From contig PFFZ01000094.1 of the NCBI GenBank assembly GCA_002781805.1, positions 1 through 14,318 of the forward strand: a stretch of 14,318 nt of DNA, written 5' to 3'. Positions 1 through 4,947 of this stretch are shown here, piece by piece. A program made the translations under genes and the position numbers. Below the pieces are notes generated by a model, which was not told the DNA's origin, searched no databases, and worked only from the letters and a program-made list of their open reading frames with translations. How positions within the stretch are numbered: position 1 is the stretch's first letter; every line of letters starts with the position of its first letter. The DNA comes from Nitrosopumilales archaeon CG15_BIG_FIL_POST_REV_8_21_14_020_37_12 (GTDB taxonomy: Archaea; Thermoproteota; Nitrososphaeria; Nitrososphaerales; Nitrosopumilaceae).

Positions 1-221
1 CCAACAGTCTAGAAAAGATAATTGAAGAACATAATCTGTATCCGATCACAATTCTTAACTTGTCTCAAAAAGAATTACAGCAATTTCTTGAATGCAATAT
101 CACGATTGCAAAAGATCTAATCAGATACAGTGACTCTGAGATTGCAAAAATAACAGGAATTTCAAAAAAAAGAATAACATACCTGCAAAATCTCGTAGAC
201 CAAATATTCTACCGAAATTAG
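1..221 (+). CDS. 3' end of an unassigned protein with a C-terminal helix-hairpin-helix-like segment
   Basis: The frame beginning at base 3 is open from the window edge to a TAG at 219-221 and gives 72 residues; the start lies upstream. The visible part is charged and alpha-helical. Its last 30 residues (around SDSEIAKITGISKKRI) look like a helix-hairpin-helix or small helix-turn-helix of the kind found at the C-terminus of DNA-binding proteins: acidic helix, 'TGIS' turn, basic helix. That reading is pattern recognition only. Composition matches neighbouring genes, so I take it as real coding sequence. The protein family cannot be named from this fragment; it could equally be a small C-terminal accessory domain of an enzyme. 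Confidence 0.6.
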   Translation, partial: NSLEKIIEEHNLYPITILNLSQKELQQFLECNITIAKDLIRYSDSEIAKITGISKKRITYLQNLVDQIFYRN

Positions 222-252
222 AAGACAAGTAATTTGTAGACATGTAGAAAGT

Positions 253-261
253 CTTAATTTG
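253..261 (+). promoter_or_regulatory. weak TATA-like box for the gene starting at 283
   Basis: CTTAATTTG is centred about 26 bases before the ATG at 283, the spacing expected for an archaeal leaderless transcript. The match to a TATA box is weak, but its position favours the ATG at 283 over the TTG at 259. Confidence 0.35.
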
Positions 262-282
262 AGAAATTTTCAAACAAATACC

Positions 283-750
283 ATGTCTTTTGAGATAGAG
301 TGGCACGGAAATTTTTACGGCATATCGTGGGCATATGAAAAGGATAGATTGGTAGTGTCAATAGTTTTTGAAGACAAGAAGGAATCTGTGGATCTTACCA
401 CAGAAATTGACAGATGGAGTGACAAGTTCACCCGGCTGACAATCATTGAGAAATCTAATGGAGAGTATGCAATTTGTTGTTACCAAGATCCACAGATTTC
501 AAAGGGCAAGAATGTTGGATTGTACAGAAGTGGAATGCGTCAAGCTGGAGGTTATGAGCAAGCAAAACCAATGATTGAAGAAAAATCACCACTGCTGCAA
601 ATAGCATATGCCGCAGATGTAAGGGATATGAACACATATGAGCAAGTATCTCGTCTTGTTCCACTTCGGAAATGTAGGATAATTTCAGAAAATGATCTGA
701 AGAAGCAAGAATACTATTACGAAAAAATGGCAGTAAATTCTCAAAGTTGA
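283..750 (+). CDS. conserved-looking hypothetical protein, 155 residues
   Basis: The frame can also start at a TTG at 259, adding eight residues, but the ATG at 283 is preceded by a TATA-like box at leaderless spacing and is preferred. The protein begins MSFEIEWHGNFYGISW, has an amphipathic beta-rich first half with several aromatic residues, a CC pair near residue 66, then a Gly/Met-rich stretch (YRSGMRQAGGYEQ) and an alpha-helical C-terminus. There is no signal peptide and no membrane segment, so it is probably cytoplasmic. I do not recognise the family. The small zinc-ribbon gene follows 12 bases later on the same strand and may share its transcript. Confidence 0.7.
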   Translation: MSFEIEWHGNFYGISWAYEKDRLVVSIVFEDKKESVDLTTEIDRWSDKFTRLTIIEKSNGEYAICCYQDPQISKGKNVGLYRSGMRQAGGYEQAKPMIEEKSPLLQIAYAADVRDMNTYEQVSRLVPLRKCRIISENDLKKQEYYYEKMAVNSQS

Positions 751-762
751 TATTTCTCAAAA

Positions 763-990
763 ATGCCACCTACTTGCAAATCAGATATTTTAGGCAGATG
801 TAGAAAACAACTAACAGTAACGCGAGTACAAATAGAGGGAAGAATACAAGGGATTATGTCCCTATTTTGCAAACAATGTAACAGTAGAAGACTCCCAAGA
901 TGGATAAAAGAGGATAACGTCACACTTTGGTTGTGCGAGACATGTGGTAATTTTATCGATTCTCAGGACAATATAGTTCGTAAATTATAA
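763..990 (+). CDS. small zinc-ribbon protein
   Basis: This 75-residue product has two CxxC knuckles, CKQC and CETC, about 20 residues apart near its C-terminus, the pattern of a one-zinc ribbon. Two starts are possible: the ATG at 763, only 12 bases after the upstream stop, or the ATG at 856, which gives a 44-residue protein (MSLFCKQCNSRR...) that is essentially the ribbon alone. A purine-rich GAGGGA at 837-842 lies before the second start, though too far away for a good Shine-Dalgarno. The N-terminal 31 residues are basic and contain two further Cys, so they cannot be dismissed. Role unknown; small ribbons of this sort in archaea often bind nucleic acid or a larger partner, which is inference here. 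Confidence 0.6.
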   Translation: MPPTCKSDILGRCRKQLTVTRVQIEGRIQGIMSLFCKQCNSRRLPRWIKEDNVTLWLCETCGNFIDSQDNIVRKL

Positions 991-1149
991 TCAACTCATC
1001 AAAACTAAAAAATATGATACAACACATATTCTAGACATCTAATCATAATTGATTTGATTAAAAACACATGGATTGAAAATAAAAAGATCTTCCAAACACT
1101 AACGTTTTATCATCAGATCAAAAGAAGTATAAAATAAGATTTTTTGAAG

Positions 1150-1314
1150 TTAATTTACCAACATGTTATTTACATCAATTATCATACATGCAGGATGAGA
1201 AATTTTCTTAGCCATTACGCCACATGTGTGACAAAACAATCTTGTTGGTCCATTACAGAACTTACATCGCTGTTCTACTTCCAACATAGAATCACAAATC
1301 ATACATTTGTTCAT
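1150..1314 (-). CDS. small Cys-rich zinc-binding protein, 54 residues
   Basis: The minus strand encodes MNKCMICDSMLEVEQRCKFC followed by a third CxxC (CHTC) and one more Cys, ending in TAA at 1152-1150. CMIC, CKFC and CHTC plus the late His/Cys (SHPAC) can supply ligands for one or two zinc ions, as in small rubredoxin-like or double-ribbon proteins. An in-frame stop lies four codons before the ATG at 1314, so this start is the only good one. A TATA-like tract sits about 28 bases upstream, as expected of a leaderless mRNA. A longer frame on the opposite strand (1144-1341) has no such motif and is its shadow. Function not recognised. Confidence 0.7.
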   Translation of the reverse strand: MNKCMICDSMLEVEQRCKFCNGPTRLFCHTCGVMAKKISHPACMIIDVNNMLVN

Positions 1315-1337
1315 ACCAACTTGTTAGCATATTCAAC

Positions 1338-1350
1338 ATAAAAATAATTT
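1338..1350 (-). promoter_or_regulatory. TATA box for the 54-residue zinc protein
   Basis: On the minus strand AAATTATTTTTAT is centred about 28 bases upstream of the ATG at 1314, matching leaderless archaeal promoter spacing. Confidence 0.45.
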
Positions 1351-1472
1351 GAAAATTAGAAGTAGCTAATTAGGCAACTCTAATTTTTTCACAGGTTTAG
1401 AATCACTCAATAAAACAATTATCTAGAATGTTATATTTTGTTTCAATAGCATAAATAAATATAAAATATTTT

Positions 1473-1581
1473 TTGCAAGATAGAAAAGCAAATGAAAGGG
1501 CATGTCGTAAACTAGAAAGAGTAAAATCGTGAAGAGGGACTAGAAATTCAAATCAAGAAACCAGTAATTAAAGAAGAATAA
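1473..1581 (+). pseudogene. possible frameshifted micro-gene (charged helical peptide)
   Basis: From a TTG at 1473 one frame reads MQDRKANERACRKLERVK before a stop at TGA 1530-1532. The next frame over, entered at about 1525-1528, continues with REEGLEIQIKKPVIKEE and ends in TAA at 1579-1581. Joined, the two pieces make one strongly charged, helix-forming peptide of about 36 residues, and the switch lies in a run of A. An AT-rich TATA-like tract precedes it. It may be a decayed small gene, a sequencing indel, or chance in purine-rich DNA. Confidence 0.25.
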
Positions 1582-1617
1582 TACCAAGTATCAATATTTT
1601 TACAACATAGATAATGT

Positions 1618-1677
1618 TCGGTCGTTTCTGTTGATCCCGCAACCAAACGACCGAGATTTAGCAGCAGATACTAAATC
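1618..1677. ncRNA. candidate structured RNA: two tandem perfect hairpins
   Basis: Hairpin 1 pairs TCGGTCGTTT (1618-1627) with AAACGACCGA (1645-1654), ten consecutive Watson-Crick pairs. Inside its 17-base loop GTTG and CAAC can add four more pairs. Hairpin 2 begins at the next base: GATTTAG (1655-1661) pairs with CTAAATC (1671-1677) around a nine-base loop. This block is clearly more GC-rich than the flanks, as expected of a structured RNA in an AT-rich genome. The hairpins are symmetrical, so the strand is not decided. No known archaeal RNA (tRNA, SRP RNA, RNase P RNA, C/D or H/ACA guide) fits what I see. A DNA-binding or recombination site is an alternative. Confidence 0.45.
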
Positions 1678-1810
1678 ACCGTTTGTATTATGAAACATTA
1701 TTAAAAAATTTCTTTTTAGAACATACAAAAGGTTTACACGAATATAGGATTTTTTCCACAGGCAACATCAAAAATGAAGAACTAACACAGCCACAACCAA
1801 ATAGAGAGTG

Positions 1811-1816
1811 ATAAAT
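1811..1816 (+). promoter_or_regulatory. TATA-like box for the ORF at 1839
   Basis: ATAAAT is centred about 26 bases before the ATG at 1839. It also forms part of a small inverted repeat, GATAAA (1810-1815) with TTTATC (1822-1827). Confidence 0.45.
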
Positions 1817-1838
1817 CAGGCTTTATCGTAACACAATC

Positions 1839-2003
1839 ATGCATTGTGATGACAAGAGAATGCTGTTTGTTTTAGAAGAGCAAATAAAATCATGTTGGGA
1901 ACGTCTTCAGGAATCAGGATACGAGGATGCCATATGTTTAAAGGAGTTAATTGATGCTATCAGGGACTATAATCAATACAAAAAAACCCCAAACAACCAA
2001 TAA
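1839..2003 (+). CDS. small hypothetical protein, 54 residues
   Basis: The frame from ATG 1839 to TAA 2001-2003 encodes a charged, helical protein beginning MHCDDKRMLFVLEEQIKSCW and ending in a hydrophilic tail (KKTPNNQ). An internal ATG at 1860 would give 47 residues. It has three Cys but no CxxC pair, and neither a signal peptide nor a membrane segment. A TATA-like hexamer lies about 26 bases upstream of the first ATG, which supports that start in a leaderless transcript. The PAC2-family gene begins 32 bases downstream on the same strand, so the two may be co-transcribed. I do not recognise a family. Confidence 0.55.
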   Translation: MHCDDKRMLFVLEEQIKSCWERLQESGYEDAICLKELIDAIRDYNQYKKTPNNQ

Positions 2004-2035
2004 CATACAAATCAGATAATATCAATTTCCAATCA

Positions 2036-2716
2036 ATGAAGTTTTTGCAAATAGAAGAGCCAAACATACAAAAACCAATAATCATTGCAGCAATGCAGGA
2101 TATGGGAAATGTGGGTAGTATTGTTGTAAATTTTATCAATAAGAGTCTCACAACAAAAAAATTCAGAACTGCAAAAACCCCATTTCCAACATATGTTATT
2201 GACAATGGAGGATATATTGACATCCCAAATGAGAATTGGGATTATAGATATACTGAAGACTTAATTGTATTTGGCGGAGGAACAGGCCAACCACAAGAAA
2301 ATCAAGAGTTAAATGAATTATGCCAAGATGTAATAGATGTTGCAAGAAAATACTCTGCAAAATTCATCTATACTTTGGGAGGGTTTCACACTAATAGAAT
2401 TATTGACAAAACACCTAAGACGTTCGTCACAACAACCTCAAAGGAATTAACAAAACACATGCAGACACTTGGAATCGATATGACTCCACAAAGATCATTA
2501 ATTACAGGATTTAATGGATTGATTTTAGGATTTGCAAAGCAAAATGGAATCCAAGGGATTGGAATGTATGGGGAGATTAACCATCCTGAAATCCCACAAT
2601 ACAGGGCAGCAATAAGCATAATCAAGACGATAGAGAAACTGACATTTAGAAAACTGGGAGATGTAAGCAGGCTAGAGGCAATGGCTCAAGAAATTGAAAG
2701 AGAGTTTAACAATTGA
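2036..2716 (+). CDS. PAC2-family protein (proteasome assembly chaperone homologue)
   Basis: This 226-residue protein has the features of the archaeal PAC2/COG2047 family: an N-terminal strand with PIIIAAMQDMGNVGS, a middle 'DLIVFGGGTGQPQEN' segment, the family-typical 'YTLGGFHTNR' strand-turn, and 'SLITGFNGLILGFAK' before a conserved GIGMYGEINHPEIPQ loop; the C-terminus is helical. PAC2 proteins are distant homologues of eukaryotic proteasome-assembly chaperones, and archaeal members are proposed to act on proteasome assembly or as ATP-independent proteasome activators. The exact role of this paralogue is not known from sequence. Length is normal for the family and the ATG start is unambiguous. 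A short membrane-peptide frame overlaps its stop codon. Confidence 0.88.
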   Translation: MKFLQIEEPNIQKPIIIAAMQDMGNVGSIVVNFINKSLTTKKFRTAKTPFPTYVIDNGGYIDIPNENWDYRYTEDLIVFGGGTGQPQENQELNELCQDVIDVARKYSAKFIYTLGGFHTNRIIDKTPKTFVTTTSKELTKHMQTLGIDMTPQRSLITGFNGLILGFAKQNGIQGIGMYGEINHPEIPQYRAAISIIKTIEKLTFRKLGDVSRLEAMAQEIEREFNN

Positions 2717-2814
2717 GGTTGGTAGTAAAAATAGGAATAGTAGTAGGAGTAATAATTTCAGGAGTATTTATTGTCTTTTTGGGGTTTGGTATGAATCAAT
2801 TTTTGAGTAGATAA
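2713..2814 (+). CDS. single-pass membrane peptide, about 33 residues
   Basis: A frame opening with TTG at 2713, overlapping the TGA of the PAC2-family gene by four bases, encodes a short Arg/Lys N-terminus, a strongly hydrophobic Gly/Val/Ile stretch of about 22 residues (KIGIVVGVIISGVFIVFLGF) and a polar tail ending in FLSR. It reads as one transmembrane helix, probably with translational coupling to the upstream gene. A second in-frame TTG at 2719 is an alternative start, and an in-frame stop just upstream rules out anything longer. Start codon use and expression are uncertain, but an uninterrupted membrane helix bounded this precisely is unlikely to be noise. Function unknown. Confidence 0.5.
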   Translation: MRLVVKIGIVVGVIISGVFIVFLGFGMNQFLSR

Positions 2815-2824
2815 TAACAGCATT

Positions 2825-2831
2825 GTTATAT
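2825..2831 (+). promoter_or_regulatory. TATA box for the ORF at 2853
   Basis: GTTATAT is centred about 25 bases before the ATG at 2853 and supports that ATG as a leaderless start. Confidence 0.4.
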
Positions 2832-2852
2832 CACCACAATCATTTAGCATGT

Positions 2853-3011
2853 ATGGTTCACAAAATAAAATATTTTGAAGCAGATAAATTGCAATCAGGG
2901 ATTTATCTTCAAGATGTAGTAAATGATTTTTTGGCAGAAAAGGGAGACAAAATCATAGCAGTACACCCAATAATGGATAAAACGCTGCTAGTGCATTATG
3001 AAGACACCTAG
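2853..3011 (+). CDS. small hypothetical protein, 52 residues
   Basis: The product starts MVHKIKYFEADKLQ and ends with a strand-rich segment (IIAVHPIMDKTLLVHYEDT). It looks like a compact alpha/beta fold: strand, helix (LQDVVNDFLAEKG), two strands, the layout of a small ferredoxin-like half or ACT-like mini-domain, although no family is recognised. The frame extends upstream to a TTG at 2823, but the TATA-like GTTATAT at 2825-2831 lies inside that extension, so the ATG is preferred. It has a complete stop (TAG at 3009-3011). It converges with the Cys-rich micro-gene on the other strand, whose stop is only three bases away. Confidence 0.65.
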   Translation: MVHKIKYFEADKLQSGIYLQDVVNDFLAEKGDKIIAVHPIMDKTLLVHYEDT

Positions 3012-3013
3012 TA

Positions 3014-3109
3014 TTATTTTTTAAAACAAGCGCATCCACAATCAAACATGCCAGATTTTCCCATACATTGATCATGATGTTCATTGTAACATTTGTTACA
3101 AAGTATCAT
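3014..3109 (-). CDS. Cys-rich microprotein, 31 residues
   Basis: The minus strand encodes MILCNKCYNEHHDQC, then a GKSG turn, then FDCGCACFKK. Six Cys and two adjacent His in 31 residues, arranged as CxxC-x4-HH-x2-C and CxCxC, suggest binding of one or two zinc ions or another soft metal. The start is unusually well supported: GAGGTG lies seven bases upstream of the ATG, a textbook Shine-Dalgarno element. The short length kept it below usual gene-calling cut-offs. In a copper-dependent ammonia oxidiser a metal-handling role is conceivable, but that is inference; it could equally be a structural zinc knuckle. Confidence 0.6.
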   Translation of the reverse strand: MILCNKCYNEHHDQCMGKSGMFDCGCACFKK

Positions 3110-3116
3110 AAGCAGA

Positions 3117-3122
3117 CACCTC
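3117..3122 (-). promoter_or_regulatory. Shine-Dalgarno element of the Cys-rich microprotein
   Basis: GAGGTG on the minus strand, seven bases before the ATG at 3109, is complementary to the archaeal 16S 3' end. It decides the start of this very small gene, unlike most genes here, which look leaderless. Confidence 0.55.
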
Positions 3123-3163
3123 TAAATATGATTTTCAAATAACAACAGGGCAAATTTGGCAAA

Positions 3164-3301
3164 TTATTTCAATTCATTAATCTTTTTTTCAAAGATATCT
3201 ATTAGTTCATTGACCAGATAGTCGCCATCATGTATCTGAGTTTTGTGTACTATTTTCTTTATTCTATCCATTGTTGCAGCAGTGATTTGTAATTGTGGCA
3301 T
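3164..3301 (-). CDS. small helical hypothetical protein, 45 residues
   Basis: ATG at 3301-3299 opens a frame for MPQLQITAATMDRIKKIVHK, continuing with a second helix (VNELIDIFEKKINELK) to TAA at 3166-3164. The strand-helix-helix layout with the 'ITAATMDRIKKIV' opening resembles a small ribbon-helix-helix regulator or antitoxin, in which the first strand pairs in a dimer to contact DNA. This is a structural impression, not a family match. A near-perfect TATA box sits at leaderless spacing upstream, so expression is likely. No partner toxin gene is visible beside it: the downstream gene on this strand is the 31-residue Cys-rich protein. Confidence 0.65.
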   Translation of the reverse strand: MPQLQITAATMDRIKKIVHKTQIHDGDYLVNELIDIFEKKINELK

Positions 3302-3322
3302 ATGTTGTAATGCATCTAATGA

Positions 3323-3330
3323 TATTTAAA
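3323..3330 (-). promoter_or_regulatory. strong TATA box for the 45-residue protein
   Basis: TTTAAATA on the minus strand, centred about 25 bases before the ATG at 3301; one of the best archaeal promoters in the window. Confidence 0.6.
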
Positions 3331-3372
3331 GAAAAGAAGGTAGATCATGAACAAACTAGATAAAAAAATAGA

Positions 3373-4209
3373 TTATCGGAGTTCATGGATCTGTCTTACA
3401 ATATCATTCATCTGAGAGATGATTTTCATCTGTAATGCGGTATCCTTTGATTCTAGGAATGTCTTTTGGAGTTGAGACAAAGATTCTCTTAATGTATCGG
3501 TCTCCGATTGAATTGGTTTGTACGTTGTAGGAGTTATGAGTACTGCCTGCCCAGTGTCAAGCTGAATCTTGGTTATTTTATCAGTACAGCCATAACATGG
3601 GGCATCCAGATCATTTTCATATCTTGGTAGTTTGCCATTTATGTCAAAATTTGATTGGATTGATTCTTGCGCAAATCCATGTTTCAGATTTAGATCTCTA
3701 ATTACGTTGAGCATTTCTATTTTTGACATTTTTGCGAATTTGACATATTGTTTCATCGCATCAGCATAACTGCCTCCCTGTTCCAGTACGAATTCTTTTG
3801 CTTCTTTTGCAAGTGCTACCTTAGTATGGAGATAGTCAAATTGTCCCCAATAGATTTCGTGATGAGTAGTATTGAAGTTAGATACAAATCTTGCAAAAGC
3901 ATTTTTAGGCGTAAAGTCTTCGTATTTTTTGTCGATTCGTTCGAGCTCTTGTCTTAGAGATTCTTTAGCAAGTGCACGTTGTTCGTCGATAAATTTTTGA
4001 TGTTCTAATCTTTTTTGTTGTATCTCTTTTGCTTGCTCAAATTCTTTTCTCGAATTTTCTATCTTTTTTAGAATGTCTTGAACTGCAGGATTGTTTTTAA
4101 GATCGTCTCCTTGAGACGTCTTAAAATCATCGGTTGCAAATGCGGAAGGAAGTATGGCAGACATTAGAATCGCCACAGATGTTATCATGATATAGAGGTA
4201 TTTTGTCAT
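3373..4209 (-). CDS. secreted coiled-coil protein of unknown function
   Basis: From the ATG at 4209 the protein is 278 residues and opens with a good Sec signal peptide: MTK, a hydrophobic core (YLYIMITSVAILMSAIL) and a likely cleavage after PSAFA, leaving TDDFKTSQ as the mature N-terminus. The frame extends to an ATG at 4260, adding 17 residues that spoil the signal peptide, so the shorter form is preferred. A long Glu/Lys/Gln-rich coiled coil follows (about 60 residues, rich in RKEFEQAKEIQQKRLE-like repeats), then a helical middle, a CYGC pair that could form a disulfide or bind metal, and another helical C-terminus. It is probably extracytoplasmic. I do not recognise the family. Confidence 0.75.
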   Translation of the reverse strand: MTKYLYIMITSVAILMSAILPSAFATDDFKTSQGDDLKNNPAVQDILKKIENSRKEFEQAKEIQQKRLEHQKFIDEQRALAKESLRQELERIDKKYEDFTPKNAFARFVSNFNTTHHEIYWGQFDYLHTKVALAKEAKEFVLEQGGSYADAMKQYVKFAKMSKIEMLNVIRDLNLKHGFAQESIQSNFDINGKLPRYENDLDAPCYGCTDKITKIQLDTGQAVLITPTTYKPIQSETDTLRESLSQLQKTFLESKDTALQMKIISQMNDIVRQIHELR

Positions 4210-4516
4210 TGAACATGGTTTTGTGAAATTACTTAAGAAGAACGCTAAGAAATCATACATATCAATTCCACTACAAGTTTTAATAGGACTTTGAATAGGA
4301 CTACTAATTTCTACGGTTGACCATGATCGTTTTTAATACTTCATTTAATGTATATGCAAGATTTGTAACATGTCATCTCTGCATTGTTTAGAGAGCCTTG
4401 TTGCAGATTTTATACCGTAGTGGTTAGCATTCATGTACAGAATGGAATTTTGCCAGCCATAAGGAAAAATACAAAGAAATCCCAGTGCCAATCATAATGT
4501 GATTAATGATCAAAAA

Positions 4517-4545
4517 CAAAGATTTTTTATAAAACCCAATCTTTG
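4517..4545. repeat. inverted repeat, 8-bp perfect stem
   Basis: CAAAGATT (4517-4524) pairs with AATCTTTG (4538-4545) around a 13-base loop that contains a TATA-like TTTTATAAAA. No gene starts at the right distance on either strand, so its role is open. Confidence 0.35.
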
Positions 4546-4588
4546 AATAAATTCTACACGAAACATTCCAGACAGAACAAAACGGACA

Positions 4589-4602
4589 GTTTCAAATGAA
4601 AC
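4589..4602 (-). terminator. possible terminator hairpin after the zinc-protein gene
   Basis: GTTTCA and TGAAAC form a six-pair inverted repeat with a two-base centre, three bases beyond the minus-strand stop at 4606. A T-containing stretch follows on the minus strand. Archaeal termination relies mainly on T-runs, so this assignment is tentative. Confidence 0.25.
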
Positions 4603-4605
4603 ATT

Positions 4606-4797
4606 TTATTGTAACGGATAATGAACATCACAGAATAACACTGTATCATTTAGTAACGTTTTTGCAGTAATAGAATGACCATCCATCAAACCTTTGCCAC
4701 ACACATAACACTCTACTTTTGAGACAGATGACATCTGTCTCTTTGAATAAAAGTGCACATCTTGTAACATTGCTGAACTTTGTCTAACCCCCTGCAT
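4606..4797 (-). CDS. small zinc-binding protein, 63 residues
   Basis: The C-terminal 35 residues carry CYVCGK and, about 23 residues later, CDVHYPLQ, a CxxC...CxxH arrangement that suits one zinc ion. The N-terminal 25 residues are polar and Ser/Gln-rich without obvious structure. The ATG at 4797 is supported by a TATA box about 28 bases upstream; an internal ATG at 4734 (MSSVSKVECYVC...) is a shorter alternative. The gene is transcribed away from trpE and shares the intergenic region that contains an 18-bp palindrome, so the two may be co-regulated. Role unknown; I cannot assign a family. Confidence 0.65.
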   Translation of the reverse strand: MQGVRQSSAMLQDVHFYSKRQMSSVSKVECYVCGKGLMDGHSITAKTLLNDTVLFCDVHYPLQ

Positions 4798-4820
4798 GAG
4801 TCAAAAGTACTACATCCATC

Positions 4821-4830
4821 TATTTAATAA
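4821..4830 (-). promoter_or_regulatory. TATA box for the zinc-protein gene
   Basis: TTATTAAATA on the minus strand is centred about 28 bases before the ATG at 4797. Confidence 0.5.
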
Positions 4831-4833
4831 AGG

Positions 4834-4851
4834 TACCGTACTAGTACTGTA
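4834..4851. promoter_or_regulatory. 18-bp imperfect palindrome, candidate operator
   Basis: TACCGTACTAGTACTGTA is palindromic except for one mismatched pair; its core GTACTAGTAC (4838-4847) is a perfect ten-base palindrome. It fills the gap between the leftward TATA box at 4821-4830 and a rightward TATA-like box at 4853-4862, covering the place where TFB would contact both promoters. A dimeric regulator bound here could repress both directions; that is inference. Confidence 0.5.
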
Positions 4852-4852
4852 T

Positions 4853-4862
4853 TATACATATA
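4853..4862 (+). promoter_or_regulatory. possible distal TATA box upstream of trpE
   Basis: TATACATATA is centred about 26 bases before an ATG at 4884 that opens a 12-codon frame ending at 4922. It may be a second, upstream promoter for the trp operon. Confidence 0.35.
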
Positions 4863-4913
4863 CGTAAAACAACAAGTCCATACATGAAATCAAATACGTT
4901 GAATTCCCATCAC

Positions 4914-4922
4914 TTTAAATAA
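4914..4922 (+). promoter_or_regulatory. TATA box of the trp operon
   Basis: TTTAAATAA lies centred about 30 bases before the GTG start of trpE at 4948, close to leaderless spacing, with transcription expected to begin around 4944-4948. Confidence 0.55.
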
Positions 4923-4947
4923 TAAACGGCTGGAATTTCGTGTATGG

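Larger units (their letters stand above)
1351..1838. other. gene-poor intergenic stretch
   Basis: About 490 bases, very AT-rich, without a convincing intact gene. It holds a possible frameshifted micro-ORF (1473-1581), two adjacent perfect hairpins (1618-1677) and the promoter of the next gene. Very short frames such as a 26-codon one on the minus strand (about 1771 down to 1690) lack support. Nothing else recognisable was seen. Confidence 0.5.
4262..4605. other. intergenic stretch with small inverted repeats
   Basis: About 340 bases with no convincing gene. It holds an eight-base hairpin (4517-4545), a palindromic element directly after the downstream zinc gene's stop (4589-4602), and a tRNA-like anticodon arm (4428-4444) without the rest of a tRNA. 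Frames such as a 16-codon one from ATG 4370 are too short to support. Confidence 0.45.

Noticed and set aside
234..244. TTGTAGACATG shared with 10796-10806
   Set aside because: An 11-base match between two places is expected by chance several times in 14 kb of AT-rich sequence.
1144..1341. 65-codon frame on the plus strand
   Set aside because: It is antisense to the triple-CxxC protein at 1150-1314, starts with a TTG without support, and has no recognisable features.
1846..1852. GTGATGA resembling the C box of an archaeal C/D guide RNA
   Set aside because: No CTGA D box or C'/D' pair lies at suitable distance, and the bases fall inside the 54-residue coding frame.
4370..4420. 16-codon frame starting ATG TCA TCT
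   Set aside because: Very short, no family features, and the TATA-like sequence before it is poorly placed.
4444..4495. minus-strand frame of 23 codons (MIGTGISLYF...)
   Set aside because: TATA spacing is about 33 bases, there is no ribosome binding site, and it overlaps the tRNA-like arm; no independent support.
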